A stretch of 64,000 nt of DNA from an uncultured Planktomarina sp. (GCA_905182535.1 CAJJBZ010000005.1:1-64000), one strand, 5' to 3'. Positions 37,968 through 48,452 are shown, numbered from the stretch's first letter. Numbers and translations are program-made. Notes: generated from the sequence alone by a model not told the origin.

Positions 37968-38525
37968 ATGACTGATACAAAATTCCCTGGGTGGCATGGT
38001 ACAACTATTATTGGTGTACGCAAAGGGAGCCAGGTTGTAATTGCAGGTGATGGACAGGTTAGCCTGGGGCCCACTGTAATCAAAGGTACGGCTCGCAAAG
38101 TGCGGCGACTATGTCCGGGCGGGAATGACGTTGTGGTTGGGTTTGCGGGCTCTACAGCAGATGCATTTACCCTTCTAGAGCGCTTGGAGGGCAAGCTAGA
38201 AGCCACACCCGGCCAACTTCAACGCGCCTGTGTTGAACTAGCCAAAGACTGGCGTACTGACAAATACCTTCAAAAACTGGAGGCTATGCTGATCGTGACA
38301 GATGGCGCTGAGCTTCTGATCATCACTGGTGCCGGGGATGTCCTAGAACCTGAACATGGCATTGCGGCGATCGGTTCAGGTGGAAACTTTGCATTAGCAG
38401 CAGCTCGGGGTCTTCAGGAAACAGATTACAGTGCTGAGGAAATAGCACGAAAGGCCATGGCCATTGCCTCTGATATTTGCGTTTACACAAATGGTAACCT
38501 AACTGTTGAGGTGATTTCCAAATGA
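37968..38525 (+). CDS. hslV: ATP-dependent protease subunit HslV
   Basis: About 185 residues of the proteasome-like peptidase; the mature N-terminal Thr nucleophile is in [12 protein letters not shown]. Start placed at ATG 37968 because GAGGAG sits 7 bp before it, whereas ATG 37962 lies on the Shine-Dalgarno. HslV forms two stacked hexamers that degrade proteins unfolded by HslU. Its stop overlaps the hslU start (ATGA). Confidence 0.92.
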   Translation: MTDTKFPGWHGTTIIGVRKGSQVVIAGDGQVSLGPTVIKGTARKVRRLCPGGNDVVVGFAGSTADAFTLLERLEGKLEATPGQLQRACVELAKDWRTDKYLQKLEAMLIVTDGAELLIITGAGDVLEPEHGIAAIGSGGNFALAAARGLQETDYSAEEIARKAMAIASDICVYTNGNLTVEVISK

Positions 38526-39829
38526 CCGACTTAACCCCCCGCGAAATTGTGTCTGAACTGGACCGTCATATTGTTGGCCAAAATGATGCTAAGCGCGCTG
38601 TGGCTGTAGCCATGCGCAATCGTTGGCGACGCAAACAATTACCAGATGAACTACGCGATGAGGTTTATCCAAAAAATATTCTAATGATTGGTCCCACTGG
38701 CGTTGGTAAGACAGAGATTAGCCGAAGATTAGCAAAACTTGCGCGTGCGCCATTTCTTAAAGTTGAGGCCACCAAGTTTACCGAAGTGGGCTATGTTGGC
38801 CGTGACGTTGAGCAAATTATTCGAGATCTGGTAGATTCGAGCATCACCATGACTCGCGACAACATGCGTGAAGACGTGCGCACGCGAGCAAAAGAGGCTG
38901 CAGAAGAGCGCGTGATTGAGGCCATTGCGGGCGAAGATGCCCGTGATGCCACCCGCGAAATGTTTCGTAAGAAACTGCGTAGCGGGGAGCTGGACGATAC
39001 AATCATTGAGCTTGAAGTGGCTGACAACTCAAACCCAATGTCGATGCTGGATGTGCCTGGGCAACCTAGCGGCCAAATGGGCATGATGAATTTGGGCGAT
39101 ATTTTCGGCAAAGCCATGGGTGGGCGCAAAACTCGTAAAAAGCTGACAGTCTCTGCAAGTTATGATGTACTGCTAGGCGAGGAAGCCGACAAACTGTTGG
39201 ATGATGAGGCCGTGACCAAAGCTGCTGTGAGTGCAGTTGAAGAAAGTGGGATCGTATTTCTTGATGAAATTGATAAGGTTTGTGCGCGTGCCGATGCAAG
39301 GGGAGCTGATGTCAGCCGCGAAGGAGTGCAGCGCGATTTGCTTCCCTTGATCGAGGGTACAACTGTCTCCACCAAACACGGACCAGTGAAAACTGATCAT
39401 ATTCTATTCATTGCGTCTGGGGCCTTTCACGTTGCTAAACCCTCCGACCTGTTACCTGAACTTCAGGGTCGCTTGCCAATTCGAGTAGAGCTGCGCGATC
39501 TAACTGAAGAGGATTTTGTGCGGATTTTATCAGAGACCGAAAACGCACTAACGCTGCAATATTCAGCCTTGATGGAAACCGAACAGGTGACGGTATCATT
39601 CAGCGAAGACGGGATTATAGCACTGGCGCATGCAGCAGCTGAGGTAAATCGCTCAGTTGAAAACATTGGTGCGCGACGGCTTTATACAGTGATTGAACGA
39701 GTTTTCGAGGAGCTATCTTTTGTAGCACCAGATCAACCAGGCACCAAAATCATTATTGATAAGGCATATGTAAATAAAAACCTGGATGCGTTGTTACAAT
39801 CCAGTGATCTGTCACGTTACGTCTTGTAG
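38522..39829 (+). CDS. hslU: ATP-dependent protease ATPase subunit HslU
   Basis: 435 residues of the AAA+ unfoldase: Walker [13 protein letters not shown], Walker [12 protein letters not shown], sensor/arginine regions in [12 protein letters not shown] and [12 protein letters not shown]. Pore loop GYVGRDVE. Works with HslV. Confidence 0.95.
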   Translation: MTDLTPREIVSELDRHIVGQNDAKRAVAVAMRNRWRRKQLPDELRDEVYPKNILMIGPTGVGKTEISRRLAKLARAPFLKVEATKFTEVGYVGRDVEQIIRDLVDSSITMTRDNMREDVRTRAKEAAEERVIEAIAGEDARDATREMFRKKLRSGELDDTIIELEVADNSNPMSMLDVPGQPSGQMGMMNLGDIFGKAMGGRKTRKKLTVSASYDVLLGEEADKLLDDEAVTKAAVSAVEESGIVFLDEIDKVCARADARGADVSREGVQRDLLPLIEGTTVSTKHGPVKTDHILFIASGAFHVAKPSDLLPELQGRLPIRVELRDLTEEDFVRILSETENALTLQYSALMETEQVTVSFSEDGIIALAHAAAEVNRSVENIGARRLYTVIERVFEELSFVAPDQPGTKIIIDKAYVNKNLDALLQSSDLSRYVL

Positions 39830-39868
39830 CCCCTTGCAAGCGCCGTCGTTTGGTCTGACAACGGATAC

Positions 39869-41080
39869 ATGTTCAGATTTATAATACTTAACAGCCGATG
39901 GTTAGCTGCAGGTGCCCTGCTAACTCTAATGTCTAGTTTTGGGCAAACCTATTTTATTTCTATATTTGCCGGTGAAATTAGGGCAGAGTTCAATCTCTCA
40001 CATGGGGACTGGGGTGCCATTTATGGTTTTGGTACTTTTGCCTCAGCCATAGCAATGGTTTGGGCCGGAGGCCTAACAGATATTATGCGTGTGCGGCGAC
40101 TTGGACCAATTGTTCTTGCAGCGCTGGCTGCATCTTGTCTGTTTATGGCCTTCAACCCCTGGGTTGCCTTGCTGCCTGTCGTTATATTTTGCTTGCGGTT
40201 TACAGGCCAGGGCATGTCCACTCACATAGCGGCGGTCGCCATGTCACGTTGGTTCGCAACCAACCGTGGAAAGGCGCTCTCTGTCGCAAACCTTGGGTTT
40301 TCTATTGGAGAGGCTACCTACCCACTGTTGGTGGTAGCCTTGATGCTGTTTTTCGCTTGGCAAGGTATTTGGGTCTTTGCAGCAGTTATAGCACTCCTGT
40401 CCATTCCTGCACTAATGTGGCTTCTGCGCGAAGAGCGCAGCCCACAATCTATGGCCTCAGAGGGCCAATCCTTAGGAATGAATGGTCGCCATTGGACCAG
40501 AAATCAAACGCTGATGCACCCTTTATTTTGGTTTATGATGCCAGCGTTTTTAGGACAATCGGCTTTCAATACCGCATTCTTCTTCCTTCAGGTACATTTT
40601 GCTGAAATTAAGGGTTGGGACCATTTTCAACTTGTGGCTATGTTCCCAGTCTACACCGCCGTAGCAATTGGTTCGATGATATTATCTGGAATATTACTTG
40701 ATAAGCTTGGAACTGCGAGGCTAATTCCCTACTTTCAGCTCCCAATGATCATAGCTTTTTTATTATTCGCCTATGGCCAATCCCTTTCAGCAGCGCTGAT
40801 TGGGTTTATATTTTTGGGTCTAACGTCTGGTGCCACCGCTACCCTACCAAATGCATTTTGGGCGGAATTCTTTGGAACCAAACATCTTGGGTCAATAAAG
40901 GCCGCCGCAGCAGCAGCAATGGTGCTTGGCTCTGCAATTGGGCCTGCTATCACTGGATTGTTACTCGATCTCAATATTGCGCTGGAAGTTCAATACATTG
41001 CCATAGCATCGTTTTTTGGGTTTTCGTCTTTGATGATTTGGATAGGTGTGTCGCAGGTGCTCAGATCACAAACGGCCTAA
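39869..41080 (+). CDS. Major facilitator superfamily transporter
   Basis: 403 residues with about 12 transmembrane segments; the loop after helix 2 reads GLTDIMRVRRLGP (a family-type GxxxD(R) loop). Substrate unknown. Single gene, 39 bp after hslU. Intact and with native-looking codon use, unlike the MFS gene in the island. Confidence 0.82.
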   Translation: MFRFIILNSRWLAAGALLTLMSSFGQTYFISIFAGEIRAEFNLSHGDWGAIYGFGTFASAIAMVWAGGLTDIMRVRRLGPIVLAALAASCLFMAFNPWVALLPVVIFCLRFTGQGMSTHIAAVAMSRWFATNRGKALSVANLGFSIGEATYPLLVVALMLFFAWQGIWVFAAVIALLSIPALMWLLREERSPQSMASEGQSLGMNGRHWTRNQTLMHPLFWFMMPAFLGQSAFNTAFFFLQVHFAEIKGWDHFQLVAMFPVYTAVAIGSMILSGILLDKLGTARLIPYFQLPMIIAFLLFAYGQSLSAALIGFIFLGLTSGATATLPNAFWAEFFGTKHLGSIKAAAAAAMVLGSAIGPAITGLLLDLNIALEVQYIAIASFFGFSSLMIWIGVSQVLRSQTA

Positions 41081-41646
41081 CGATTACGGCGCAGATAAAC
41101 ATAAAATGCACCACCACCTCCATGCCTTTGGTGCGCCGAGGTGACCTCGAGTATACAACTAGAGAGCGGCGCCTGCCGCAGCCAAATTGGGACATTATGA
41201 CGTAACACGCCATGCCGCTCAGGTATTGGGCCGTTATCTGGCTTAGATTTTCCCTTGCCAGTAATCACTAATACTAGGCGACGCTTCAATTGTGCAGATC
41301 AAAAAATAAAATTTAATAAAAAAGGATGGGCCTCTGAAAGGGTCATCCCATGCAAGTCAAGACGAGCCTCAGGTTGTAGTTTTCCACGCGTCAGCTTTCC
41401 AAAAGACTTTGCATCCATTGTTGGTTGTGGTTTTGGAATAAAACTCGTGTGCGTGAATTTTTCTGATGCTTTGGCGCCAATTGTGAATGCACTTATTTTC
41501 GGTGGGGCCAGTACCACACGCTGTTTCTTCGCCTTAGAAACCAATACAGGCGGCAGTGCGGCTGACTTAGCCAGTCGCATCGGCGTGGCTGTGTCCGCTA
41601 CCCTTTGCCAGAGCTCTCTCTCTTCTGGACGCAGCTTTCTAACCAT
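41077..41646 (-). CDS. Smr-domain protein with an in-frame stop
   Basis: Small MutS-related (Smr) domain protein. From ATG 41646 (MVRKLRPEERELWQRVADTA) into LDLHGMTLSEAHPFLLNFIF, then TGA at 41299-41301, then in the same frame KRRLVLVITGKGKSKPDNGP with the core TGKG and a C-terminal SSCILEVTSAHQRHGGGGAF. The stop lies in ATTTTTTGATCTGCA; ATTTTTGATTCTGCA would encode DSAQLKRR, i.e. one T moved. Likely a compensated pair of homopolymer errors. In related genomes mltA tends to lie between this gene and the Tim44-like gene; here there is no room. Confidence 0.72.
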
Positions 41647-41710
41647 ATCTACTACCCCAAAACCCCGGTGCGTGCATCTGAAACTGGGTGGAAAACCATC
41701 CCGTGTGGAG

Positions 41711-42367
41711 TTATTCGCCCGTAGCTGTGAGTTGCCAATTTGGATCAGACGACCCCATTGTTCGGGAAAAAGTCCAGATATCACGCTGGCGTTTGACCTC
41801 AGTTTCATTACCTTCAACAATTTCACCACTGGCGTTGCGCACCAAAGAGGTCAGTTCGCAAACAAACCGAACATCCACCTCACCGAGGTTAGTCACCGAG
41901 TCAAAACTGGCGCCCATAAGGCCCGTCTCACGTACTCCAATAAACTCAACTTCAATCGTCAAGCCCTTCTCTTTACGCGCTTCAACCACTGAGGCAAAGG
42001 CGTCATAAACGTCATCACTTAAAAAATTCTTTGCACTTTCAATGTCTCCATTTTCAAACGCCATCAGAATCATTTCATAGGCGCCTTTTGACCCCTGTAG
42101 AAATTCAGTAACAGAAAAAGATGGTTCAGCGAGCTTCATGCCAAGTAGCGCACCTGCCGCATCGCTGCCTTCGGCTGCATGGTCTGTAATATCTTCATCA
42201 AGACCACCCTCAATAACTTCAAGTTTTGGTCGATTATTAACCGGCTCCACCATATCAGTGCGCTGACCCTCATGGCCATCACGTGTGCCAAGAACACCGC
42301 GCAGCTTCAAAACTAGATACACCGCGATGCCCGCCAGAGCTAAAAGTTGGATTAATTGCATATTCAT
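41711..42367 (-). CDS. Tim44/TimA-like membrane-anchored protein
   Basis: 218 residues: one N-terminal transmembrane segment (about 5-22, LIQLLALAGIAVYLVLKL), an acidic linker, and a Tim44-like domain (about 85-218; GAYEMILMAFENGDIESAKN, then FLSDDVYDAFASVVEARK). Alphaproteobacterial Tim44 relatives are of unsettled role at the inner membrane. Divergent from fxsA and secB, which is the usual neighbourhood. Confidence 0.82.
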   Translation of the reverse strand: MNMQLIQLLALAGIAVYLVLKLRGVLGTRDGHEGQRTDMVEPVNNRPKLEVIEGGLDEDITDHAAEGSDAAGALLGMKLAEPSFSVTEFLQGSKGAYEMILMAFENGDIESAKNFLSDDVYDAFASVVEARKEKGLTIEVEFIGVRETGLMGASFDSVTNLGEVDVRFVCELTSLVRNASGEIVEGNETEVKRQRDIWTFSRTMGSSDPNWQLTATGE

Positions 42368-42429
42368 TGTTTATCTGTTGCCCCATGAGGAATAGAAATT
42401 TTCATTGTTAATACATATGTAGGACAGCA

Positions 42430-42446
42430 GGTGGTTCAAGTCCACC
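42430..42446 (+). other. Perfect tRNA T-arm-like hairpin without a tRNA
   Basis: GGTGG (42430-42434), loop TTCAAGT, CCACC (42442-42446) is a perfect T-arm with the conserved TTC. The 3' acceptor half and CCA do not pair with anything upstream, so it is not an intact tRNA. It may be a tRNA 3'-end relic from an integration event, or chance. Confidence 0.35.
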
Positions 42447-42473
42447 AGCACAAAGTTGAATAGGAGACCCTAA

Positions 42474-42933
42474 ATGCGATTGTTAATTGTCTTTATCGCC
42501 GTGCCATTAATTGAAATTGGTTTATTTATTCAGGTTGGAGGTATAATTGGCCTTTGGCCTACACTTTTAATCGTTTTGATAACGGCAATTACAGGAACAT
42601 GGCTAGTGCGCAGTCAGGGAGCACAAACACTGGCAAATTTACAGGGATCATTTCATAAGCATGAAAGACCCAACAGAACCTTTGGCCCATGGTGCAATGA
42701 TCCTTTTTGCTGGCGCCCTACTTCTTACGCCTGGGTTTTTTACTGATGCTGTAGGTTTTCTTTTACTTTTCCCTCCTTTCAGAATGTTTGTAATGCAAAG
42801 CATTCGCTCGAAGCTTAAGACCAGTAATATAAATTTTTCAACGCCACATGAAAATTCTGACGGAGATGTAATCGAAGGACAGTTCGAACAGGTTTCGCCC
42901 AACCAAAATCCATCAGGTTGGACAAAGGATTGA
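42474..42933 (+). CDS. fxsA: FxsA family membrane protein (frameshifted)
   Basis: FxsA is a small inner-membrane protein that in E. coli relieves F-plasmid exclusion of phage T7. The N-terminal part MRLLIVFIAVPLIEIGLFIQ and VGGIIGLWPTLLIVLITAIT, GTWLVRSQG is family-typical. The continuation MKDPTEPLAHGAMILFAGAL, LLTPGFFTDAVGFLLL is in another frame; an extra T at 42651-42653 (CATTTCATAAG for CATTCATAAG) explains this. About 153 residues when repaired. Confidence 0.83.
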
Positions 42934-42988
42934 GCGGAGACAAACATTCTGTTAAGCGGTTTAAGAAATATTTTTAGGAGTGATAAAC

Positions 42989-43495
42989 ATGGCAAAAAAG
43001 CCAATTGAGAGTGCTAAAAACGAAGAAGAGGCCGCTCCAAAACCTGTAAAAATGCAAGTACTCGCCCAATATATTCGCGACATGTCATTTGAAAATATTT
43101 TGGCTCAAAAGGGAATAAAGGGTGAGGTGCAGCCAGAAATTAATGTTCAGGTGAATGTTGATGGGAACAAGCGCCCAATTGAGCACCAATACGAGGTGAT
43201 AATAAAAACTAAGATTTTGTCAAAAACAAAGGAAAAGGGTGAACCTATGTTCCTATTAGAGGTGGAGTATGGTGGGGTTTTCCATGTAGAAAATCTACCA
43301 GACGAACAACTACACCCCTATTTGATGATCGAATGCCCTAGAATGATATTTCCGTTCCTACGCCGGATTGTTAGTGATGTAACCCGTGATGGAGGCTTTC
43401 CGCCACTAAACCTTGATACCATTGACTTCATGGCGTTGTACCGCAATGAAGTTCAACGACGCGTTGCAGAAAAAGAAAAGGAAAAACCAAACTAA
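42989..43495 (+). CDS. secB: Protein-export chaperone SecB
   Basis: 168 residues: acidic N-terminus and the family core VLAQYIRDMSFENI, INVQVNVD, FLLEVEYGGVF, PRMIFPFLRRIVSDVTRDGG. It holds preproteins unfolded and delivers them to SecA. Start ATG 42989 has AGGAGTG upstream; the GTG three codons earlier is not needed. Encoded next to dnaQ in the opposite direction. Confidence 0.93.
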   Translation: MAKKPIESAKNEEEAAPKPVKMQVLAQYIRDMSFENILAQKGIKGEVQPEINVQVNVDGNKRPIEHQYEVIIKTKILSKTKEKGEPMFLLEVEYGGVFHVENLPDEQLHPYLMIECPRMIFPFLRRIVSDVTRDGGFPPLNLDTIDFMALYRNEVQRRVAEKEKEKPN

Positions 43496-43512
43496 GGTAA
43501 AACAGTATAAGT

Positions 43513-44202
43513 TTATTTAGACCAAAGGGTTTTAGATCCAAAAGTGGCAATGAATTTTTCATGTGCCGCTTTTTCTATTTTTGATAGGCGTGGTGCAAGT
43601 GGTGTTGGACGAGGCAGCAGTCGCCAATCTTGCGGTACAACGCCATCTACAGGCTTTTTTATGGTTGACCCTGACATCACCAAGTCCGGCTGACGTCCAC
43701 CGATTAATTCCAAATACACTTCAGCTAAGATTTCAGAATCTAAAAGTGCGCCATGCAGGGTTCGAGATGAATTATTAATGCCAAACCTACGGCATAATGC
43801 GTCAAGAGAGGCAGGTGACCCGGGATACTTGCGACGTGCCAAAGCCAAAGTATCAACGGCTTGGCTCTTGGGCAGAGGGGGGCGGTTTACCCAGCCCAAC
43901 TCGGCATTTAAAAACTTCATATCAAAAGATGCGTTGTGAATTACAAGCTTAGAGCCTCCAATGAAATCAATGAAGTCTTGTGCAATGGCTTTAAAGACGG
44001 GTTTGTCTGAAAGAAACTCTTCACTAATTCCGTGGACTCCAAAAGCTCCCTCAGGCATATTCCGCTGTGGATTGATGTACTGATGATAAGTCCTACCAGT
44101 GGGCAGGTGGTTAAACAGCTCAACGGCACCAATTTCAACAATGCGGTCTCCATCATTTGGCTCAAATCCTGTTGTTTCGGTATCCAAAACAATTTCACGC
44201 AT
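43513..44202 (-). CDS. dnaQ: DNA polymerase III epsilon subunit (proofreading)
   Basis: 229 residues of the DEDDh exonuclease family: ExoI LDTETTGFE, ExoII HNASFDMKFL, ExoIII HGALLDSEILAEVY. Removes mismatched bases at the replication fork. The ATG overlaps the coaE stop (ATGCGTGA), so coaE-dnaQ is translationally coupled. Its nearness to the candidate origin is common in alphaproteobacteria. Confidence 0.95.
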   Translation of the reverse strand: MREIVLDTETTGFEPNDGDRIVEIGAVELFNHLPTGRTYHQYINPQRNMPEGAFGVHGISEEFLSDKPVFKAIAQDFIDFIGGSKLVIHNASFDMKFLNAELGWVNRPPLPKSQAVDTLALARRKYPGSPASLDALCRRFGINNSSRTLHGALLDSEILAEVYLELIGGRQPDLVMSGSTIKKPVDGVVPQDWRLLPRPTPLAPRLSKIEKAAHEKFIATFGSKTLWSK

Positions 44203-44788
44203 TTTCTACCTTTCGTTTTATATCTTTTATAATACTGTCCACTGCGGCTCTAGCAATATCCTTTGTAGCAGTATTAATAATATAGTTCGCTCGCGCTGCT
44301 TTATCAGCTGCAGGCAGTTGTTTGCTAATAATCATCTCTAGATGGGTTCTGGTCATACCAGGTCGTGCCATAACACGGGTTTTTTGCATTTCAAATGTCG
44401 ATAGAACACAGGCAACTGCATCAAAATCAGACTCAGAATTCAATTCAAACAAAAGGGGAATATCAAACACTAAAATTGAGCCTGGATTAGATGCAATAAA
44501 GGCTTGTCGATCTTTCTGCACAATTGGATGAATAATCGCCTCTATTTTGGCTAAAAGGGTCGGATCTTCTAATATAAGCGTTCGCAGCTTATCACGATTG
44601 ACGCTATTGGAATCAACCGCTGTTATTGCGATTTTTTTAATTTCAGCGACACCGTCTCCACCCTCATTATATGCACGGTGCACAGCCAAATCCGCATCCC
44701 ATATAAGACATCCACGTGCGGCAAATAGTGCTGCAGTAGTTGATTTTCCCATTCCAATAGATCCAGTTAGCCCCAGTAAATAACTCAT
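44195..44788 (-). CDS. coaE: Dephospho-CoA kinase
   Basis: 197 residues; P-loop [22 protein letters not shown], and the LID region. Final step of coenzyme A synthesis. The start ATG overlaps the repaired aroE stop (AAATGA at 44785-44788). Confidence 0.94.
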   Translation of the reverse strand: MSYLLGLTGSIGMGKSTTAALFAARGCLIWDADLAVHRAYNEGGDGVAEIKKIAITAVDSNSVNRDKLRTLILEDPTLLAKIEAIIHPIVQKDRQAFIASNPGSILVFDIPLLFELNSESDFDAVACVLSTFEMQKTRVMARPGMTRTHLEMIISKQLPAADKAARANYIINTATKDIARAAVDSIIKDIKRKVENA

Positions 44789-46199
44789 TTTAATACTAAA
44801 GCCTCTACTTCAGAATCAACTATGGGGCACGTTCCAAACCATGCTTCAAATCCAGGAACGGCTTGGTGAAGCAACATTCCAACCCGCCCACCACTGAGCA
44901 GCCAAAACTGCGGGCCTGGACCAAGAAGGGTGTTTCTAGTGGAGTGTAAACTAAGTCAGTGACCGTTGCTTTTGAATTGATTGACGAAAGGTCTATTTCA
45001 AGTGGCGGCTTCCCAATCATACCAAGAGACGTAGTATTTACTACTGTGGTAACCATTGAAAGATATCGTTCTTTATCTTCCCAGTCTATAACTTCAATTA
45101 ATGGTGATAGTTGAAGTGCTACGTCTTTCGCTCGCTGATGGGTTCGATTGCTGAGGTAAATTTTTGGAACGCCGGCTTCAATTAATGATACTAAGATGGC
45201 TCGTGACGCTCCGCCAGCTCCTAACACAAGCGCCGGCCCAGCCTGTGGGAGCCAATCACTGCTTTTGTCCTTTAGGTTAGTAATAAAACCATAGCCATCT
45301 GTATTATCAGCAGTAATTTTTCCTTTTAAATCAATAATTAAGGTGTTTGCTGCACCAATCGCCTTAGCGCGTGGAGTTTGATAGTCAGCGAGCGCTAGGG
45401 CATCTTCTTTATAAGGCAGAGTAACATTAAAGCCCATAACACCTGCTCCAATCAACACCTGTACTGTCTGTGACAACAGACCTGGTGGAATATCTATGGC
45501 TGTATAAGAACCTGAAATTTTATTAGTTTTTAGCCAGTGACCGTGCATGCGCGGTGATTTACTATGAGCAATGGGGTGGCCTAAAACAGCTGCAATCTTG
45601 GGTGCCTTAAACACCGTTTCAGTGATGTGTTGATTTAAATACTCAGTAATAGGCCCAATAGACAATCCCATTATATCAAACCAATTTCCTCGGACTTCAG
45701 AAAATAAATGAGGGGTTTTTTCAAAATAATAGCCCCCAGCAGAATACTGGGCATCAGGCCATTGTTTTTCCACATAGGTTTCAATTTCAGTAGCCGTCAT
45801 TGGATGCATAGACATGTGATTTACGGAAATATGGCGCCACATCGGCTCTGTGTTATGATATAAGACATTTGCAGTAATCAATCGATGGGTTTTTCCCGAT
45901 AGGCGGATTAAACTTTGTCTTAAATCTTCCTGCGTCTTGGGTTTTCCGAACACCTTACCTTCGAAAGCCAAGACTTGGTCGCAACCAAGTACCCAACTTA
46001 AGGGATTTTTTACCGATACTTTTTTAGCTTTATGTTCAGCTAGCGTATCAGCAATATCGCGTGGCGACGCTTTTTCAGCAATAAGAGATATAGTTATATT
46101 CTCTTCATCAATCTGCGGCGAAACAGCTTTAGCTATGATGCGAGCACAACTTAAGATATGTTGGCGCGTTTTGGATTGAGAAGCTAAGATAAGATCCAT
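44785..46199 (-). CDS. aroE: Maf nucleotide pyrophosphatase and shikimate dehydrogenase in one frame (aroE frameshifted at its end)
   Basis: Codons 1-190 are a Maf protein ([31 protein letters not shown], and SAGGYYFEK), which hydrolyses non-canonical or methylated nucleoside triphosphates. From about residue 200 an AroE follows ([20 protein letters not shown]; Lys in [40 protein letters not shown]). In relatives these are two overlapping genes; here no stop separates them. GTG at about 45631 ([10 protein letters not shown]) would be the aroE start. The AroE C-terminus breaks at about 44880: VVGG should go on as [16 protein letters not shown], one G missing in TTGGAATG, ending at TGA 44785. 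So a one-base error might also have made the fusion. Confidence 0.8.
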
Positions 46200-46592
46200 T
46201 GAGGGTAAACCTGTGGATGAATTTCTGTTTGACTTGTTATAGAACTGTGGGGGTAATCGCGGTTTATTGCAAATACAAGAAATCGTCCCATTTTAGTACT
46301 TTGTCACTAATATTCAAACAAGTTGTGTTCAGTGGATATGTATATAATACGCCTGTTAGCCTATTCAAACTTATTTTTTTATACTATTTATATCTACGGA
46401 ATTATCAGTTACGGGTTTTAAATTACTGTTTTTATTATCTAAAAACATACTTTAGTTTTTTTGTTATTTTTTTTATAAACAAGGTATAACGTCTAGGATA
46501 TTTTTTTATCAACAGATATTTGTTTACCTACAACACACTACTATTTTCTCTATACTATATATATTATTATATAGAATTTAGGACGTTCCCGG
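46200..46592. other. Candidate chromosomal replication origin (oriC)
   Basis: A 390-bp non-coding gap of very high A+T, with genes diverging from it on both sides (maf/aroE-coaE-dnaQ leftward; hemJ-rho-mnmE-mnmG-rsmG-parAB rightward), as at known alphaproteobacterial origins. DnaA-box-like 9-mers: TGTGGATGA (46212-46220, 8 of 9 to the reversed consensus), AGTGGATAT (46331-46339, 7 of 9) and TTATCAACA (46506-46514, 8 of 9). A run of TATATA sequence at 46555-46575 could unwind. Two parS sites lie 3-5 kb to the right. Identified by context and motifs only. Confidence 0.6.
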
Positions 46593-47045
46593 ATGATTGA
46601 ATATCTAAGTGAAGTGTATCCATGGCTTAAGGTAGGTCACATTATATCTGTAATCTCCTGGATGGCAGGCCTTTTTTATCTACCCAGGCTTTTTGTTCAT
46701 CACAGTGAGAAAGTTAAAATATCGTCTGAAACAGATAAACTGTTCATAATGATGGAATTAAAGTTACTTAGAGTGATTATGACACCTGCAATGATAGCAA
46801 CCTGGATATTTGGTATCGGGTTGGCTTTAATTCCTGGGGTTATAGAATGGTCGGCTTTTTGGCCTTGGGTAAAACTGGTATGTTTACTCCTAATGACTGG
46901 GTTTCATTTCTGGTTGTCAAAGCGTCAGAAAGAATTCGGACAGGGAAAAAATTTATTAGGAGGTCGTACTTATCGAATCATGAACGAACTGCCGACAGTC
47001 TTATTATTAGTTATTGTTATTATGGTCATAGTTCGGCCTTTCTGA
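46593..47045 (+). CDS. hemJ: Protoporphyrinogen oxidase HemJ
   Basis: 150 residues, four transmembrane segments; the conserved His is in LKVGHIISVISWMAG and the Arg/Lys-rich loop in YLPRLFVHH. HemJ oxidises protoporphyrinogen IX in bacteria without HemG or HemY oxidases. First gene to the right of the candidate origin; alphaproteobacterial origins often adjoin a heme gene. Confidence 0.9.
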   Translation: MIEYLSEVYPWLKVGHIISVISWMAGLFYLPRLFVHHSEKVKISSETDKLFIMMELKLLRVIMTPAMIATWIFGIGLALIPGVIEWSAFWPWVKLVCLLLMTGFHFWLSKRQKEFGQGKNLLGGRTYRIMNELPTVLLLVIVIMVIVRPF

Positions 47046-47062
47046 TCAATGCTCCTTATAAT

Positions 47063-47172
47063 TTGACACGGTTGACCGATCTGAGTAACTAATACATGCA
47101 CCCGTTCGGGACTGCGTTTTATCTTAAATATAATTACGTTGCCTAACTCTTGTTCGGGCGGGAAGAGACCTA
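47063..47172 (+). promoter_or_regulatory. rho leader with a possible promoter
   Basis: The 127-bp leader of rho has TTGACA at 47063-47068 and a weak -10 candidate TAACTA after 17 bp. Rho leaders are often autoregulated by attenuation, but I see no clear structure for that here. Confidence 0.3.
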
Positions 47173-48444
47173 ATGACTAATGATCGTGTAAATTTGGCAG
47201 ATCTGAAGGCAAAAACCCCTAAAGATCTAATTTCAATGGCGGAAGAATTGGAAATTGAGAACGCGTCGACCATGCGTAAAGGCGACATGATGTTCTCAAT
47301 ACTAAAAGAACGTGCAGAAGATGGTGCTGAAATCGCTGGAGATATAGTTTTAGAAGTTCTACAAGATGGCTTTGGGTTTTTAAGATCGCCAGAAGCTAAT
47401 TACCTTCCCGGGCCAGATGATATTTATGTTTCGCCAGACATGATCCGGCAGTTATCATTACGGACGGGTGATACCATTGACGGCGTTATTAAAGCCCCTG
47501 AGGACACTGAACGTTATTTTGGTATGACTAAGGTAGAAAAAATAAATTTTGAGGATCCAGAGCGTGCTCGTCACAAGGTTGCATTTGAGAACTTAACTCC
47601 TCTTTATCCTGATGAGCGATTGAATATGGAGCTTGAGGATCCCACGACTAAGGATCGTTCCGCCCGCATCATCGATTTAGTGGCGCCTATTGGTAAAGGC
47701 CAGCGGTCGCTGATTGTGGCTCCGCCACGAACTGGTAAGACGGTGTTGCTGCAAAATATCGCAAACTCTATCGAGAAAAACCACCCAGAATGTTATTTAA
47801 TAGTATTGTTAATTGACGAGCGTCCAGAAGAAGTAACAGACATGCAGCGGTCAGTGAAAGGTGAGGTTGTCAGTTCAACTTTTGATGAACCAGCCACGCG
47901 ACACGTCGCCGTGTCGGAAATGGTCATTGAGAAAGCTAAACGCCTCGTGGAACATAAACGTGATGTTGTCATTTTGTTGGATTCTATTACCCGTTTGGGT
48001 CGCGCCTACAATACCGTGGTACCATCATCCGGGAAAGTTTTGACTGGCGGCGTGGATGCTAACGCATTACAGCGGCCAAAGCGGTTCTTTGGTGCTGCAC
48101 GAAATATTGAAGAAGGTGGATCCCTAACCATTATAGCAACAGCACTAATCGATACTGGCAGCAGGATGGACGAAGTCATTTTCGAAGAGTTTAAGGGTAC
48201 AGGAAATTCCGAGATCGTTCTGGATCGTAAAGTGGCAGACAAACGTGTTTTCCCCGCAATGGATGTTTTGAAATCGGGCACTCGGAAAGAGGAGCTATTG
48301 ATAAATAAAGTTGATTTGCAGAAAACCTACGTGTTACGCCGAATTTTGAATCCTATGGGAACCACAGACGCAATCGAGTTTCTTATTTCAAAGTTAAAGC
48401 AAACTAAATCTAACTCTGAATTTTTTGATTCTATGAATACATAG
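47173..48444 (+). CDS. rho: Transcription termination factor Rho
   Basis: 423 residues: N-terminal RNA-binding CSD-like domain, Walker [13 protein letters not shown], Walker [18 protein letters not shown]-loop region [20 protein letters not shown]. It terminates transcription as a hexameric RNA helicase. mnmE starts 9 bp downstream. Confidence 0.96.
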   Translation: MTNDRVNLADLKAKTPKDLISMAEELEIENASTMRKGDMMFSILKERAEDGAEIAGDIVLEVLQDGFGFLRSPEANYLPGPDDIYVSPDMIRQLSLRTGDTIDGVIKAPEDTERYFGMTKVEKINFEDPERARHKVAFENLTPLYPDERLNMELEDPTTKDRSARIIDLVAPIGKGQRSLIVAPPRTGKTVLLQNIANSIEKNHPECYLIVLLIDERPEEVTDMQRSVKGEVVSSTFDEPATRHVAVSEMVIEKAKRLVEHKRDVVILLDSITRLGRAYNTVVPSSGKVLTGGVDANALQRPKRFFGAARNIEEGGSLTIIATALIDTGSRMDEVIFEEFKGTGNSEIVLDRKVADKRVFPAMDVLKSGTRKEELLINKVDLQKTYVLRRILNPMGTTDAIEFLISKLKQTKSNSEFFDSMNT

Positions 48445-48452
48445 AATATTTT

